This document shows positions 9,014-17,943 of a stretch of DNA of 64,000 nucleotides, in pieces (the stretch's first letter is position 1; every line of letters begins with the position of its first letter). The position numbers and the translations under genes were made by a program. Source of the stretch: a bacterium (GTDB lineage Bacteria; Armatimonadota; UBA5829); the NCBI GenBank assembly GCA_021371935.1, contig JAJFVF010000013.1, positions 124,001-188,000 on the forward strand, read 5' to 3'. The notes under the pieces were generated by a model. The model saw only the letters and a list, made by a program, of their open reading frames with translations, was not told the origin of the DNA and made no database searches.

Positions 9014-9172
9014 ATGAAAGAAACGACAATGTTTGGGAACTGCCCGGTTTACGAAACCGATCATTTCAGGCTTCGGTTGGTCGATGAGAAAGATGCCCAT
9101 GATCTGCTCGAATGCTATTCCGATCAATCTTCAATCCGGTTGATGAGCGCGGCTCCACAGGCCTTCCAGTGA
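9014..9172 (+). pseudogene. Truncated copy of GNAT acetyltransferase
   Basis: The first ~45 codons (GNCPVYETDHFRLRLVDEKDAHDLLECYSD) are nearly identical, at both protein and DNA level, to the start of the intact gene at 9949-10542, and the GAGAAGC leader is shared too. Similarity stops near base 9150, after which a short unrelated tail leads to a stop. The GNAT fold is not complete, so this is a remnant of a duplication. Its 3' part overlaps, antisense, the end of the WYL regulator. Confidence 0.75.
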
Positions 9173-9840
9173 CTCGCAAGAGAGAAATCGCTGGGTATCG
9201 TGAATTGCTCATCCAACATAGCTGCATTTTCGATCCGGTCGCATTTGAATGTGCGTATCTGTCGGCGTATCTCGCAATATCCCACAAGGTACCAGCTCAT
9301 TACTTTTACCACCATTCCGTATGGCCTTACAACACGAGTCGAAATGTCTCCGTTGACTTTTCGGTAGGTAATATTCAACTTTCGCGATTGAAGCACGGAC
9401 TGTCGCAAAACACCCAGTGATGATGGAACCACCAAGTCATCCCACCAGTTGGTCGGATCGAAATGAAATCGCTGACGCACAGCGCTGATATCGGACTTAT
9501 ATTGCTCAGGCAGCGAGCATTCCAGTTTTGCGAGCGCTCTCATCAGGCTGGAATGCGCATCAGTATGCTGCTGCGGATGTATTCCGATTCCACTGAAGAA
9601 GAGATTTACCGCTTCATCATGTGCCAGATGGTTTAGCCGTCCTGCATATCCGCTCATAAGCTCGAACCCTCCACATGGACCTGCAACCGATGCGATTGGT
9701 ATCCCGGACTCACATAATGTATCAATATCCCTGTGAATACTGCGAACCGATATCTCCAGGGCCGAAGCCAACTCGCGGGCTTTCATTCGTCCTCTGGACT
9801 CAAGCAGTGTTAGTATAGCAATCAATCTATGTATTCTCAT
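9124..9840 (-). CDS. YafY-type HTH and WYL domain transcriptional regulator
   Basis: The 238-residue protein has an HTH_11-type N-terminus (RLIAILTLLESRGRMKARELA, then ISVRSIHRDIDTL recognition helix, residues about 5-45) and a WYL ligand-sensing domain around residues 145-225 (VVRPYGMVVKVMSWYLVGYC, with RTFKCDRI following). Members repress or activate nearby genes in response to nucleic acid or other ligands. The last ~10 residues (CGAALINRIED) are antisense to the truncated GNAT copy, so the natural C-terminus may have been replaced at the duplication breakpoint. It points away from the intact GNAT gene, making that a possible divergent target. Confidence 0.88.
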   Translation of the reverse strand: MRIHRLIAILTLLESRGRMKARELASALEISVRSIHRDIDTLCESGIPIASVAGPCGGFELMSGYAGRLNHLAHDEAVNLFFSGIGIHPQQHTDAHSSLMRALAKLECSLPEQYKSDISAVRQRFHFDPTNWWDDLVVPSSLGVLRQSVLQSRKLNITYRKVNGDISTRVVRPYGMVVKVMSWYLVGYCEIRRQIRTFKCDRIENAAMLDEQFTIPSDFSLASHWKACGAALINRIED

Positions 9841-9948
9841 GCTTTTGCACCAAAAAATATTGAATGATTTTATAACTATGCCAGTAGGTTGTCAACATTG
9901 CCCCGCTACAATTAATATTGCAAGCAATATTCCATAGGAGAAGCAAAC

Positions 9949-10542
9949 GTGAAAGATATTACAGTCTATAACAATTGTCCGGTTTACGAATCCGATCATT
10001 TCAGGCTTCGATTGGTCGATGAGAATGATGCACATGATCTGCTCGAATGCTATTCCGATCCATCTGCAGTCCGATTGATGAACGCAGATAACTGCACATG
10101 CGATTTTTATTTCCAAACGCCGGACGAGATGCAGGATTCAATTCGGGAATGGATAGGATCATATAAGCAATGTGATTTTATTCGATTTTCCATCATCGAC
10201 AGACACTCCGATAAAGCCGTCGGCACGATCGAGATGTTCGACAAGACCCAGGACATCGGCATTCTTCGTCTTGACCTGCGCTCGACATACGAAAAGAGTG
10301 AACATCTGCTTGAGATCATCGAACTATCGACTGAGAAATTTTATGAGGCGTTCGGAGTAAAGAAAATCCTGACAAAAGCCATTGCGGAAGCTGCGGAACG
10401 CATCGGTGCATTGGACTCTTGCGGTTATACCAACATAGTTATGCCGCGTGGTAATATTCTGTGGACTTGGATCGATGGAAAGAAAGTGCGCGACCGCAAA
10501 CTCATGCCTTACGGCGATTACTATGTGCATGAGAAGTGCTAG
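9949..10542 (+). CDS. GNAT family N-acetyltransferase
   Basis: The 197-residue protein resembles RimJ/RimL-type acetyltransferases, which acetylate N-terminal amines or small amines with acetyl-CoA. Visible: the DHFRLRLVDENDAHDLLECYSDP opening, FSIIDRHSDKAVGTIEMFD beta strands and a C-terminal GALDSCGYTNI stretch typical of the 'new peak' motif. The glycine-rich acetyl-CoA loop (Q/R-x-x-G-x-G/A) is not obvious, so activity is uncertain. Start GTG 9949 follows a TAGGAG site 8 bases upstream. A truncated paralogue lies 0.9 kb upstream. Confidence 0.75.
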   Translation: MKDITVYNNCPVYESDHFRLRLVDENDAHDLLECYSDPSAVRLMNADNCTCDFYFQTPDEMQDSIREWIGSYKQCDFIRFSIIDRHSDKAVGTIEMFDKTQDIGILRLDLRSTYEKSEHLLEIIELSTEKFYEAFGVKKILTKAIAEAAERIGALDSCGYTNIVMPRGNILWTWIDGKKVRDRKLMPYGDYYVHEKC

Positions 10543-10565
10543 GTTCAATTATGCTTGCGCAGGGA

Positions 10566-11924
10566 TTAAGAATGTGATGCCAGTGCAGCAGTCCGGCCTG
10601 CAATTTCCGAGATTTTGACGCAGTGATATCCCGCCACCCCAGTATGCAGCGTGTCATTAAGAGGTCTGACCCAGTTGTCCGGCAGGTTTTTAGCGCCGAC
10701 AATCAGCCCGAGTATGCTTCCGGCGGTCGCTCCGTTGCAGTCTGTATCGAAACCTGCCATCACTGCATTGCAGATCGTCCTGGTGAAATCGCCCGCGCCC
10801 CAAAGCAGCGCAATAGTCACGATTATCGCATTGGAGATTGTGTGGCACCAGCCGTGTGGATGAGCCTCGTCCCAGCGTGAATGCATGTCCGCGATGGCGC
10901 ATTCATAACTCAGGCCGTCATGATATTGCCTGATAACCCTTTCGATACTTTCATGCAATCGACTGGTGCCGGGAATTTGCGCTAGTCCTGCGCGTATTAT
11001 GGTTTCGATATCACTCGTCTCATATGCCGCTGCGAGTATCGCTGCTGTCCACATTTCACCGTAGATGCCGTTTTTGACGTGGCTGATGCATGCATCTCTC
11101 CACGCATATTCTGCTGCGCGGGCAGGATCGCCGGGGCATACGTATCCCCAGAAATCCGCCCGGATCTGAGCGCCTATCCATTCACGATATGGGTTTCTGA
11201 ATGCTGCCGATTCGGGTGGCGCAACCAGATTTACCAGGTTTCGATAGGCAACACGCTCCGCCGTGCATGTGTATAGAAATGGAATGTTGTTCAACCAGAA
11301 ACCGGCGACATTGCTGGGCGTAAAGTCCGCGCCATGTGTATTGTATACAGCAAGGCAGGCAGTAGTGTAATTGGTATCGTCGTCCGCAATTGCACAAGTC
11401 ATCCCTTCAGCGGACATTTTGCTCCAGTCATAGTCCAACCCACATTCCTTGCGCACGGATTCGTCGGATCTCATTGAAAAGTAATCGTTCAGCGGCCACC
11501 TGCCCTGAGATTGCAGATAAGTTCTGATTTGAGCGGAAGACCTTCCCTCCACAGGCTTACCCAGCATGCAGCCGGCGATCCTGCCCAGCCACGCGCCATA
11601 TGCTTTATCATACAGCACATCCCGATCGATGTCGCAGGTTTTCTTTGTATCCGAGCCTTTGCTGAGCGCGCGAATCCCTTTGATATCCGACGGTTCTTTA
11701 TATGGGTAACCATCCCGAACGGGCAGACTGGCAGTCATGTCATAAAATTCCCCGACAAGCTGAACGTTTTCACTAAGAGTAAAATCCAGACTTTTCAATT
11801 GCGCAGCCTGGTCGGTAATCAAAGAGATGTCTTTTCCTTCTTCATGGCACTGCATAATCTCGATGTCTATATGCTCTGCACATGGACGGATCCATGCCCA
11901 GTCAAGTTGATTTGAGTTGTCCAT
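10566..11924 (-). CDS. ADP-ribosylglycohydrolase family protein
   Basis: The 452-residue protein has an ADP-ribosyl-glycohydrolase (DraG/ARH-like) domain from about residue 100: the GAWLGRIAGCMLGKPVEG opening, the metal-binding DDDTNYT motif near residue 180 and the distal GFDTDCNGATAGSILG motif near 400, which together hold the two magnesium ions. The N-terminal ~95 residues are outside the domain and not recognised. Substrate is unknown; relatives remove ADP-ribose from proteins or act on other ADP-ribosyl or O-glycosidic compounds. Start ATG is preceded by GGGAGC. It is divergent from gap. Confidence 0.88.
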   Translation of the reverse strand: MDNSNQLDWAWIRPCAEHIDIEIMQCHEEGKDISLITDQAAQLKSLDFTLSENVQLVGEFYDMTASLPVRDGYPYKEPSDIKGIRALSKGSDTKKTCDIDRDVLYDKAYGAWLGRIAGCMLGKPVEGRSSAQIRTYLQSQGRWPLNDYFSMRSDESVRKECGLDYDWSKMSAEGMTCAIADDDTNYTTACLAVYNTHGADFTPSNVAGFWLNNIPFLYTCTAERVAYRNLVNLVAPPESAAFRNPYREWIGAQIRADFWGYVCPGDPARAAEYAWRDACISHVKNGIYGEMWTAAILAAAYETSDIETIIRAGLAQIPGTSRLHESIERVIRQYHDGLSYECAIADMHSRWDEAHPHGWCHTISNAIIVTIALLWGAGDFTRTICNAVMAGFDTDCNGATAGSILGLIVGAKNLPDNWVRPLNDTLHTGVAGYHCVKISEIAGRTAALASHS

Positions 11925-12035
11925 ATTTGCTCCCGCAAAACAATTCCATCAGCATGATATCATATCACTTTTGACTGCCTACCGCCTTGCACGACCGCAA
12001 ACTGTCAACCGCCGACTGCGACCGACATAAAAAGT

Positions 12036-12064
12036 TTGACACTTGCCTTCTGGCCGTATAAAAT
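12036..12064 (+). promoter_or_regulatory. Sigma-70 type promoter of gap operon
   Basis: TTGACA (12036-12041), a 17-base spacer and TAAAAT (12059-12064). It drives gap-pgk-tpiA. Confidence 0.7.
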
Positions 12065-12078
12065 ATATAGGTTTAGGA

Positions 12079-12107
12079 AGCCCGGCAGCTTATTAAGTCC
12101 CCGGGCT
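12079..12107 (+). promoter_or_regulatory. Hairpin in gap leader
   Basis: AGCCCGG (12079-12085) pairs with CCGGGCT (12101-12107), followed by GTTTT. It lies in the 5' untranslated leader about 60 bases before the gap start codon and could be a weak attenuator. Confidence 0.4.
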
Positions 12108-12167
12108 GTTTTGGCATGTATAAATCCACCCACCAAACAACCGATGACAGGAGGAACGAAAAACAAA

Positions 12168-13181
12168 ATGTCAGTCAAAGTCGGAATCAACGGATTCGGC
12201 AGAATCGGCCGCTTGTCCCTGAGAGGGATGCTTGAGAACTATCCCAACGATATCGAAGTCGTTGCAATTAACGATCTGTTCGACTCCAAAACCAATGCCC
12301 ACCTTTTCAAGTATGACAGCAACTACGGCCCGTGGAAGGGAACCGTCGAGGCAGTCGATGACGGAATCATCATCGACGGCAAGAAGATTGCTGTTTATGC
12401 CGAAAAGGACCCCGCGAACATTCCGTGGGAGAAGCACGGCGTCGAGATCGTAGTAGAAAGCACCGGCGTTTTTACCGATGCCACAAAGGCCGCCGCTCAC
12501 AAGCACGGCACAGTAAAGAAAGTCATCATCTCCGCTCCCGCCAAGAATGAGGATGCCACCATCGTCATGGGCGTGAACGAGGATGTCTACAATCCGGCCA
12601 CATGCAACATCGTGTCCAACGCAAGCTGCACAACCAACTGCCTTGCTCCATTTACAAAGGCTCTCAATGACGCCATTGGTATCGAGAATGGTTTCATGAA
12701 TACGATCCACTCATACACCAATGACCAGAGGACAGCCGACCAGGCTCACAAGGACCCGAGACGTGCCCGCGCAGCCGCCGTGAATATCATTCCGACCAGC
12801 ACAGGCGCAGCTAAGGCCATCGGTCTTGTAATCCCTGAGCTTAAGGGCAAACTGCACGGTCTTTCACTGCGCGTCCCGACACCGACCGTTTCCCTGGTTG
12901 ACCTCACAGTCAACTTCAAGAGAGCGACCAGCGTCGAAGAGATCAACGCAGCAGTCAAGGCCGCAGCCGATGGTCCTATGAAGGGAATCCTCGGTTACAC
13001 AGAAGACGCAGTGGTTTCCACAGATTTCAAGGGTGACCCGAGAAGCTCGATCTTCGACGGCCTGTCCACGATGATGCTCGGTGACACGTTCGCCAAGGTT
13101 CTTTCCTGGTATGACAACGAGTGGGCATACTCCATGAGAGTAGGCGACCTCATCATGTTCATGGTCAAGAAAGGTCTCTGA
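12168..13181 (+). CDS. gap: Glyceraldehyde-3-phosphate dehydrogenase, type I
   Basis: GAPDH oxidises glyceraldehyde-3-phosphate to 1,3-bisphosphoglycerate with NAD in glycolysis. The 337-residue protein starts at ATG 12168, chosen by the conserved opening [12 protein letters not shown] and an AGGAGGA site about 12 bases upstream. It has the NAD-binding Rossmann fold, the catalytic Cys in [12 protein letters not shown] near residue 153, the phosphate-site residues in TATQKT-equivalent [10 protein letters not shown] and the C-terminal WYDNEWAYS. First gene of the gap-pgk-tpiA operon; its TGA is followed 2 bases later by the pgk start. Confidence 0.98.
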   Translation: MSVKVGINGFGRIGRLSLRGMLENYPNDIEVVAINDLFDSKTNAHLFKYDSNYGPWKGTVEAVDDGIIIDGKKIAVYAEKDPANIPWEKHGVEIVVESTGVFTDATKAAAHKHGTVKKVIISAPAKNEDATIVMGVNEDVYNPATCNIVSNASCTTNCLAPFTKALNDAIGIENGFMNTIHSYTNDQRTADQAHKDPRRARAAAVNIIPTSTGAAKAIGLVIPELKGKLHGLSLRVPTPTVSLVDLTVNFKRATSVEEINAAVKAAADGPMKGILGYTEDAVVSTDFKGDPRSSIFDGLSTMMLGDTFAKVLSWYDNEWAYSMRVGDLIMFMVKKGL

Positions 13182-13183
13182 GG

Positions 13184-14392
13184 ATGAATAAGAAGACCGT
13201 AAAGGATATCGACGTTCGCGGGAAGCGCGTTCTGGTCCGTGTGGACTTCAACGTGCCGCTGGATTCGGACCGCAACATAACCGATGATCGGCGTATCGTT
13301 GCGGCGCTTCCTACCATCAAATATCTGATAGACAACGGCGCCAAGGTGATTCTTATGTCTCACCTTGGCCGCCCTGAGACGGACGATAACGGTGTTGTCA
13401 CGGCGGATTCCAAAGCGAAGTTCAATCTGGATCCTGTTGCGCAGCGCCTTTCGGACCTCCTTGGAAAGAATGTAAAAAAAGCAGACGACTGCATAGGTGA
13501 TGAGGTTAAGCAGGCCGCTAAGGACCTTAAGGACGGTGACATACTTCTTCTGGAGAACGTCCGGTTCTATAAAAAAGAAAAGAAGAACGACCCTGAGTTT
13601 GCCAAGCAGCTTGCAAGTCTTGGTGAGCTTTATGTCAACGATGCGTTCGGCACTGCTCACAGAGCGCACGCTTCCACCGAGGGCGTTACAAAATATCTGC
13701 CGGGTGTTGCGGGATTTCTTATGGAGAAGGAACTCGACTACCTGGGCAAGGCTATCGGCAACCCCGAAAGGCCGTTCCTTGCTATATTGGGTGGTGCTAA
13801 GGTTGCGGACAAGATCCCTGTAATCGACAACCTGCTCACCAAAGTAAACAGCCTGATTATTGGCGGCGGCATGGCGTATACGTTCTTTAAGGCACAGGGT
13901 TATGAGATCGGCAAGTCTCTATTGGATGCCGAGGGTCTCGACCTTGCCAAGAATGCAATGGCCAAGGCCAAAGAGCTTGGCGTTGAGCTGGTACTGCCGG
14001 TAGACGTTGTCGTGGCGACTGAGTTTTCAAACGAAGCCGAGCGCAAGGTTGTGCCGGTAGACGGAATCCCTGCCGACTGGATGGGCATGGATATCGGTCC
14101 CGCCTCGATAGAGAAGTTCAAGGCAGTGGTCGCTAAGTCCAAAACAGTGGTCTGGAACGGCCCGATGGGTGTATTTGAGATGCCCAATTTTGCAGTCGGC
14201 ACTAAGGCCATAGCCGAAGCTCTCGCCGATGCTGATGCAACTACGATTATCGGCGGTGGTGACTCCGCTGCTGCAGTCGAGCAGATGGGCTTTGCAAGCA
14301 AGATGAGCCATGTATCCACTGGTGGCGGTGCTTCTCTCGAATTCCTCGAAGGTAAGGAACTGCCGGGCGTGGTTGCGCTGCAGGATAAATAA
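13184..14392 (+). CDS. pgk: Phosphoglycerate kinase
   Basis: PGK makes ATP from 1,3-bisphosphoglycerate. The 402-residue protein has the N-terminal [11 protein letters not shown] substrate loop, MSHLGRP, the [10 protein letters not shown] hinge-side motif, and the C-terminal nucleotide domain with [11 protein letters not shown] and GGGDSAAAV. The ATG at 13184 follows the gap stop and the overlapping GAGG serves as ribosome site. An in-frame extension upstream lies inside gap and is not credible. Confidence 0.98.
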   Translation: MNKKTVKDIDVRGKRVLVRVDFNVPLDSDRNITDDRRIVAALPTIKYLIDNGAKVILMSHLGRPETDDNGVVTADSKAKFNLDPVAQRLSDLLGKNVKKADDCIGDEVKQAAKDLKDGDILLLENVRFYKKEKKNDPEFAKQLASLGELYVNDAFGTAHRAHASTEGVTKYLPGVAGFLMEKELDYLGKAIGNPERPFLAILGGAKVADKIPVIDNLLTKVNSLIIGGGMAYTFFKAQGYEIGKSLLDAEGLDLAKNAMAKAKELGVELVLPVDVVVATEFSNEAERKVVPVDGIPADWMGMDIGPASIEKFKAVVAKSKTVVWNGPMGVFEMPNFAVGTKAIAEALADADATTIIGGGDSAAAVEQMGFASKMSHVSTGGGASLEFLEGKELPGVVALQDK

Positions 14393-14426
14393 GATACTGT
14401 AAAACATCAAATTAGTAATAACTAAC

Positions 14427-14456
14427 TGCAGGCTGCGGTCATTATCGCGGCCTGCA
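14427..14456 (+). promoter_or_regulatory. Strong hairpin between pgk and tpiA
   Basis: An 11-bp stem (TGCAGGCTGCG with CGCGGCCTGCA, one G-T pair) with an 8-nt loop. No T-run follows, so it is more likely an mRNA processing or stability element than a terminator. The pgk-tpiA gap of 121 bases contains nothing else clear. Confidence 0.5.
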
Positions 14457-14513
14457 TGCACATCGAAGTGGTGACGCCCACTCAGTGCTTAAGAAATTAT
14501 TAGAGGAAAACTA

Positions 14514-15314
14514 ATGTCAAGAAAACCTTTTATTGCTGGAAACTGGAAAATGAACAAGACCATTGACGAGGGCGTCGCTCTGGTCAATGAGCTTAAGCCG
14601 CTCGTTGCGGAAATCGACAATGTGGACATAGCCGTGTGCCCGACATTCGTGTCGCTTGCCAAGGTCGGCGATGCGATTAAAGGCTCGAACATCATGCTCG
14701 GCGGTCAGAACACATTCTGGAAAGAGTCCGGCGCATGGACAAGCCAGATTTCGCCCAAGATGCTTATGGATGCGGGATGCCGGTGGGTTATTATAGGTCA
14801 CTCGGAGACCCGTGGTCGATTCGGCACGGTTGATGATGAGCTTGCCAAGGTCCTTGAATATTTCGGCGAGTGCGATGCCACTGTCAATATGAAGGCCAAA
14901 TTCGCGTTCGCTGCCGGTCTCAAACCGATCATTGCCTGCGGTGAGATGCTTGCCGAGCGCGAAGCAGGCAAGACTGACGCAGTCATCACTGCCCAGATGA
15001 AGACTGATCTTGCCGGGTTCACAAAAGAGCAGGCCATGCAGATGGTCATTGCATACGAGCCAGTATGGGCTATAGGTACAGGCCAGACATGCGATTCGGA
15101 CGAGGCCGACAGAGTTTGCGGTTTGATACGAAGCATTGTCAAAGATATGTATGGCGCGGATGTGGCCGATGCTGTACGAATACAATATGGCGGCAGCATG
15201 AATGACAAGAATGCAGCCGAGCTGCTCGCAAAGCCGAACATAGACGGCGGTCTGGTCGGTGGTGCGGCGCTGGTTGCTGAGAAGTTTGCGACTATAATCA
15301 AGTCCGCAAAATAA
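14514..15314 (+). CDS. tpiA: Triose-phosphate isomerase
   Basis: TIM interconverts dihydroxyacetone phosphate and glyceraldehyde-3-phosphate. The 266-residue TIM barrel shows NWKMN (catalytic Lys near 13), IIGHSETR (catalytic His near 97), AYEPVWAIGTG (catalytic Glu near 182) and the phosphate loop IQYGGSM and GGLVGGAAL. AGAGGAAAAC precedes the ATG. Third gene of the glycolytic operon, separated from pgk by a hairpin and ended by a strong terminator. Confidence 0.98.
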   Translation: MSRKPFIAGNWKMNKTIDEGVALVNELKPLVAEIDNVDIAVCPTFVSLAKVGDAIKGSNIMLGGQNTFWKESGAWTSQISPKMLMDAGCRWVIIGHSETRGRFGTVDDELAKVLEYFGECDATVNMKAKFAFAAGLKPIIACGEMLAEREAGKTDAVITAQMKTDLAGFTKEQAMQMVIAYEPVWAIGTGQTCDSDEADRVCGLIRSIVKDMYGADVADAVRIQYGGSMNDKNAAELLAKPNIDGGLVGGAALVAEKFATIIKSAK

Positions 15315-15320
15315 ATATAT

Positions 15321-15362
15321 AACACAAAAGGGCGCAACCCTGCGCCCTTTTGTGTTACTTTT
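15321..15362. terminator. Strong intrinsic terminator after tpiA
   Basis: AACACAAAAGGGCGCA pairs with TGCGCCCTTTTGTGTT (16 bp, 4-nt loop), followed by ACTTTTT. The A-rich left flank also makes it work for the convergent PEP-CTERM gene on the minus strand. Confidence 0.92.
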
Positions 15363-15377
15363 TCATCTGTGGTTGAA

Positions 15378-15944
15378 CTAGCGTCTGATCTTTAGTTTCA
15401 GCCCGGCTAGCCCCAAAAGACCTGCTGCCAGTGCAAAAAATGAGCCAGGCTCAGGCACGCTCGGAGAGTGAACTACTCCTTCACCCATACCCAGAGCCAT
15501 GGTCCAATCACCGTCATCGGCAAAGCCGATTGTCCAGTCGGCGTCATGTGGTGCATTTGAATTATTATATCCAAACACAAAGGCACTGACGTCATACTGA
15601 ACGTCAGTACTTGCCCAGACTATGAGATACGGGCACTTGTCGACTGGAGTCTGTTGAACTGTCCCATGTGGCGAAAATATATCGTGAAGCTCGGCGTTTG
15701 CTTCTGTAGCTTCAACGATATTGAACGTCCAGCCATTCGGAGTCAACACACTTGTGTAGTCATTGATGTTGCCGTCACATGTGCCGATCTGTAAGTAGCC
15801 GAACGTTGTGGCAAAAGACACCTCATAGATGTAATCTCGAATACCGGTGCCGCCACATTTACTGCCGTTACAGATAACGGTAGCCCACGCTCCTGTGCTC
15901 AACAACAGCACAAGCACAACAGCGCACAACAACGCTTTTTTCAT
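15378..15944 (-). CDS. PEP-CTERM sorting-signal exported protein
   Basis: The 188-residue protein opens with a signal peptide (MKKALLCAVVLVLLLSTGAWA) and ends with VPEPGS, a Gly/Leu-rich membrane helix and KLKIRR, the PEP-CTERM exosortase tail. The mature region has Cys pairs near its start (VICNGSKCGG) and is otherwise unrecognised. Start at 15944 is set by an AAGGAGGG site; in-frame ATGs further up lack one. It is not similar in its mature part to the PEP-CTERM protein at 8294, and no sigma-54 site was seen upstream. The 248-base gap upstream holds no gene. Confidence 0.88.
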   Translation of the reverse strand: MKKALLCAVVLVLLLSTGAWATVICNGSKCGGTGIRDYIYEVSFATTFGYLQIGTCDGNINDYTSVLTPNGWTFNIVEATEANAELHDIFSPHGTVQQTPVDKCPYLIVWASTDVQYDVSAFVFGYNNSNAPHDADWTIGFADDGDWTMALGMGEGVVHSPSVPEPGSFFALAAGLLGLAGLKLKIRR

Positions 15945-16192
15945 TCTACCCTCAACCCTCCTTTCATTCTCCTTTGGTATTCTTTTTGGCAAGCAGTCGG
16001 AGTGTATCACCAAAACCCATGAATGTCAACACTATGATGTCAATAACGACAATTTGTGTCAGATAAGCCCAACCTACTCATGGCTATGCCGTGAAGATGT
16101 ATGATAATATTGGTATATATGGCGTGCTATATATAATGACAAGATAATGTCTTTATGTGTCCGGTTTTACATCGATATGATGTTTGCCTTTA

Positions 16193-17755
16193 TCACAAAG
16201 CAGCAACAACCGACCCAATGGCCTCTTCCTCGATCTTGCACACTTGGTTAAGCAGGTCTATTTCGCGCTGCCTTACCTCTGGAGTCCAATCGGAGATAGA
16301 CTTACCGGTCCATGGACCAAGAAACGCCTCTTTTGAGACGACCGATACCTGATGGATGGTCTGCACTTCTTTTCTGTACAGGTCGGCTGCTTTACCCAAG
16401 TCTGCCAGGTCCAGGTTCTGACGCAGGAAGCTCTCTGCGGCAAGGCGGGCATCATACAGACAATCCATATTCCACCAACTCACAAAAAATAATTTCTCCC
16501 GCTCTTCCTGTGTATAATTGTCATAGTGAGCTATGTCATCCGCCCACTTTGCAAGGGCGTGTTTGCCATAATGATATGATCCCAACTGATTTGGATGCGG
16601 AACAATATCTGCCCATGAGAAATTCTCCACCGCAAGCTCCAGTGCCATTTTTAAGGTATCTCCGCGAGAGGCAGCACCTATGTAATCAGTCAAAAAAAGC
16701 AGGAAGGGTTCCAACTTATCCACTTCAATCCGGTTGATCTGATCTCCACGGAAGTAATCGCGCATCAGGATAGTGTGCCCCTCATCTTCGTATCCGCAGA
16801 TTACTGAAACATTGGATTTTTCATCGTATCCCAGCACCGGAATACCCTTGTCAATCGAGGTCACTATGTCCGATGCAAATCGTTCCATATGTGCTTCAGG
16901 ATTACCAAGATGACATTCAATACGTATCGGCCTGCCGGTCACCTTGCCGGCAGCCTCAATCTCTTCAGGAAACTCCCCAACCGGACTCGACCCGCACCAA
17001 CCTGTGCCGTCATTAGCTTTCCACCAGCGCGTTCGGAAGGCGAGCGCGGTTCCGCCCATTATCGTCTCATAGCTGCAAGGATGGTCTGTAATCGAAAGCG
17101 CCGATTCCAGTGCGCCTGCGAATGTGCATTCTTTATTATTTCCCCAGCTCAGCACAGGTATCGAAGAAAGTACTCTTTTCCCGAAGTCTTCGGGCAGTTT
17201 GTTTGCATGCAGTGATTCGCTTACCATGTCTATCATCCTCTTCTTTAGCCGTGTCCGGGCGGTGTGTAGTCGGCTCTTGACTGTCGAAAGCGGCACCTCA
17301 AGGAATCCGGCGATATCATTGTGTGAGTATCCATTTATGTAGAAAAGAGCTGTAACCACACGCTCGTTTTCAGGCAGAGCACGGATTGCATTAAGGACTC
17401 TTTGGCGCATCTCGCTTTGTTCGGCTAGTTCGTGCGGACCGGTGTTTGCTGACGGCAACTCCATGACATCATCGAGCGGAACAGTCGGCACACTATTGCG
17501 CCGCGCGATCATTGCACACTGGGTATACACAATCTTGCGAAACCAACCCGGAAATGCGTCAGGCTCTCGCAGATTTGCAAGTTCTTTGTATGCCTGGATA
17601 AATGATTCCTGTGCAGCGTCCTCGGCAGCAGTGAAATCCCCGAGCATAGAATAGCTGTAACCATACGCCATGTCCTGAAACCGGCGCACGATTTCACCAT
17701 ATGCATCCAGGTCCCCGGACTTGGTCCGTGAAATTAGTGATGTGAGATCTTTCAT
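16193..17755 (-). CDS. ECF-type sigma factor fused to C39/BtrH-like domain
   Basis: The 520-residue protein has two parts. Residues 1-175 are an ECF sigma-70 factor: region 2 with the AEDAAQESFIQAYKEL helix and GWFRKIVYTQC, and region 4 with LPENERVVTALFYINGYSHNDIA and VPLSTVKSRLHTARTRLKK. Residues about 200-520 resemble BtrH/C39-like papain-fold proteins (SWGNNKECTFAGALESAL, MGGTALAFRTRWW, GIPVLGYDEK, ICGYEDEGHTILMRDYF). The same domain occurs in the protein at 20694-21965. A Cys is kept but the His expected before the GYxDxG strand is not seen, so this may be a ligand-binding or pseudo-enzyme domain. No anti-sigma gene is adjacent; the extension may itself control the sigma part. Domain name is from memory of the family. 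Confidence 0.75.
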   Translation of the reverse strand: MKDLTSLISRTKSGDLDAYGEIVRRFQDMAYGYSYSMLGDFTAAEDAAQESFIQAYKELANLREPDAFPGWFRKIVYTQCAMIARRNSVPTVPLDDVMELPSANTGPHELAEQSEMRQRVLNAIRALPENERVVTALFYINGYSHNDIAGFLEVPLSTVKSRLHTARTRLKKRMIDMVSESLHANKLPEDFGKRVLSSIPVLSWGNNKECTFAGALESALSITDHPCSYETIMGGTALAFRTRWWKANDGTGWCGSSPVGEFPEEIEAAGKVTGRPIRIECHLGNPEAHMERFASDIVTSIDKGIPVLGYDEKSNVSVICGYEDEGHTILMRDYFRGDQINRIEVDKLEPFLLFLTDYIGAASRGDTLKMALELAVENFSWADIVPHPNQLGSYHYGKHALAKWADDIAHYDNYTQEEREKLFFVSWWNMDCLYDARLAAESFLRQNLDLADLGKAADLYRKEVQTIHQVSVVSKEAFLGPWTGKSISDWTPEVRQREIDLLNQVCKIEEEAIGSVVAAL

Positions 17756-17876
17756 AATTGCTCCTATTCTACAACAGAAGGCCTTCTATTAACAGGATGC
17801 ATCTTTGCCGGAAAAAGTTGATTGTTTTTTCGCAGCTCATGAAGCAGCTATAGAGTTCTAAAACAACAAGTATCAC

Positions 17877-17905
17877 TTGTAAGTGGCGGCCTGCTGTGCT
17901 ATACT
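17877..17905 (+). promoter_or_regulatory. Sigma-70 type promoter of dnaN
   Basis: TTGTAA (17877-17882), 17-base spacer, TATACT (17900-17905), 38 bases before the TTG start of dnaN. Confidence 0.6.
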
Positions 17906-17943
17906 AACGCCAGATTTGAAAGCAGATTAAGGGGGAACAGTCG

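Noticed and set aside
8951..9172. A complete small gene starting upstream of the GNAT fragment
   Set aside because: Residues before the ATG at 9014 have no support and the rest is a truncated copy of the GNAT at 9949.
12171..12710. Long open frame antisense to gap
   Set aside because: Shadow of a highly conserved gene with strong codon bias; its translation is not protein-like.
15945..16192. Sigma-54 promoter for the second PEP-CTERM gene
   Set aside because: No GG-N10-GC element with the flanking consensus was found on the minus strand of this gap.
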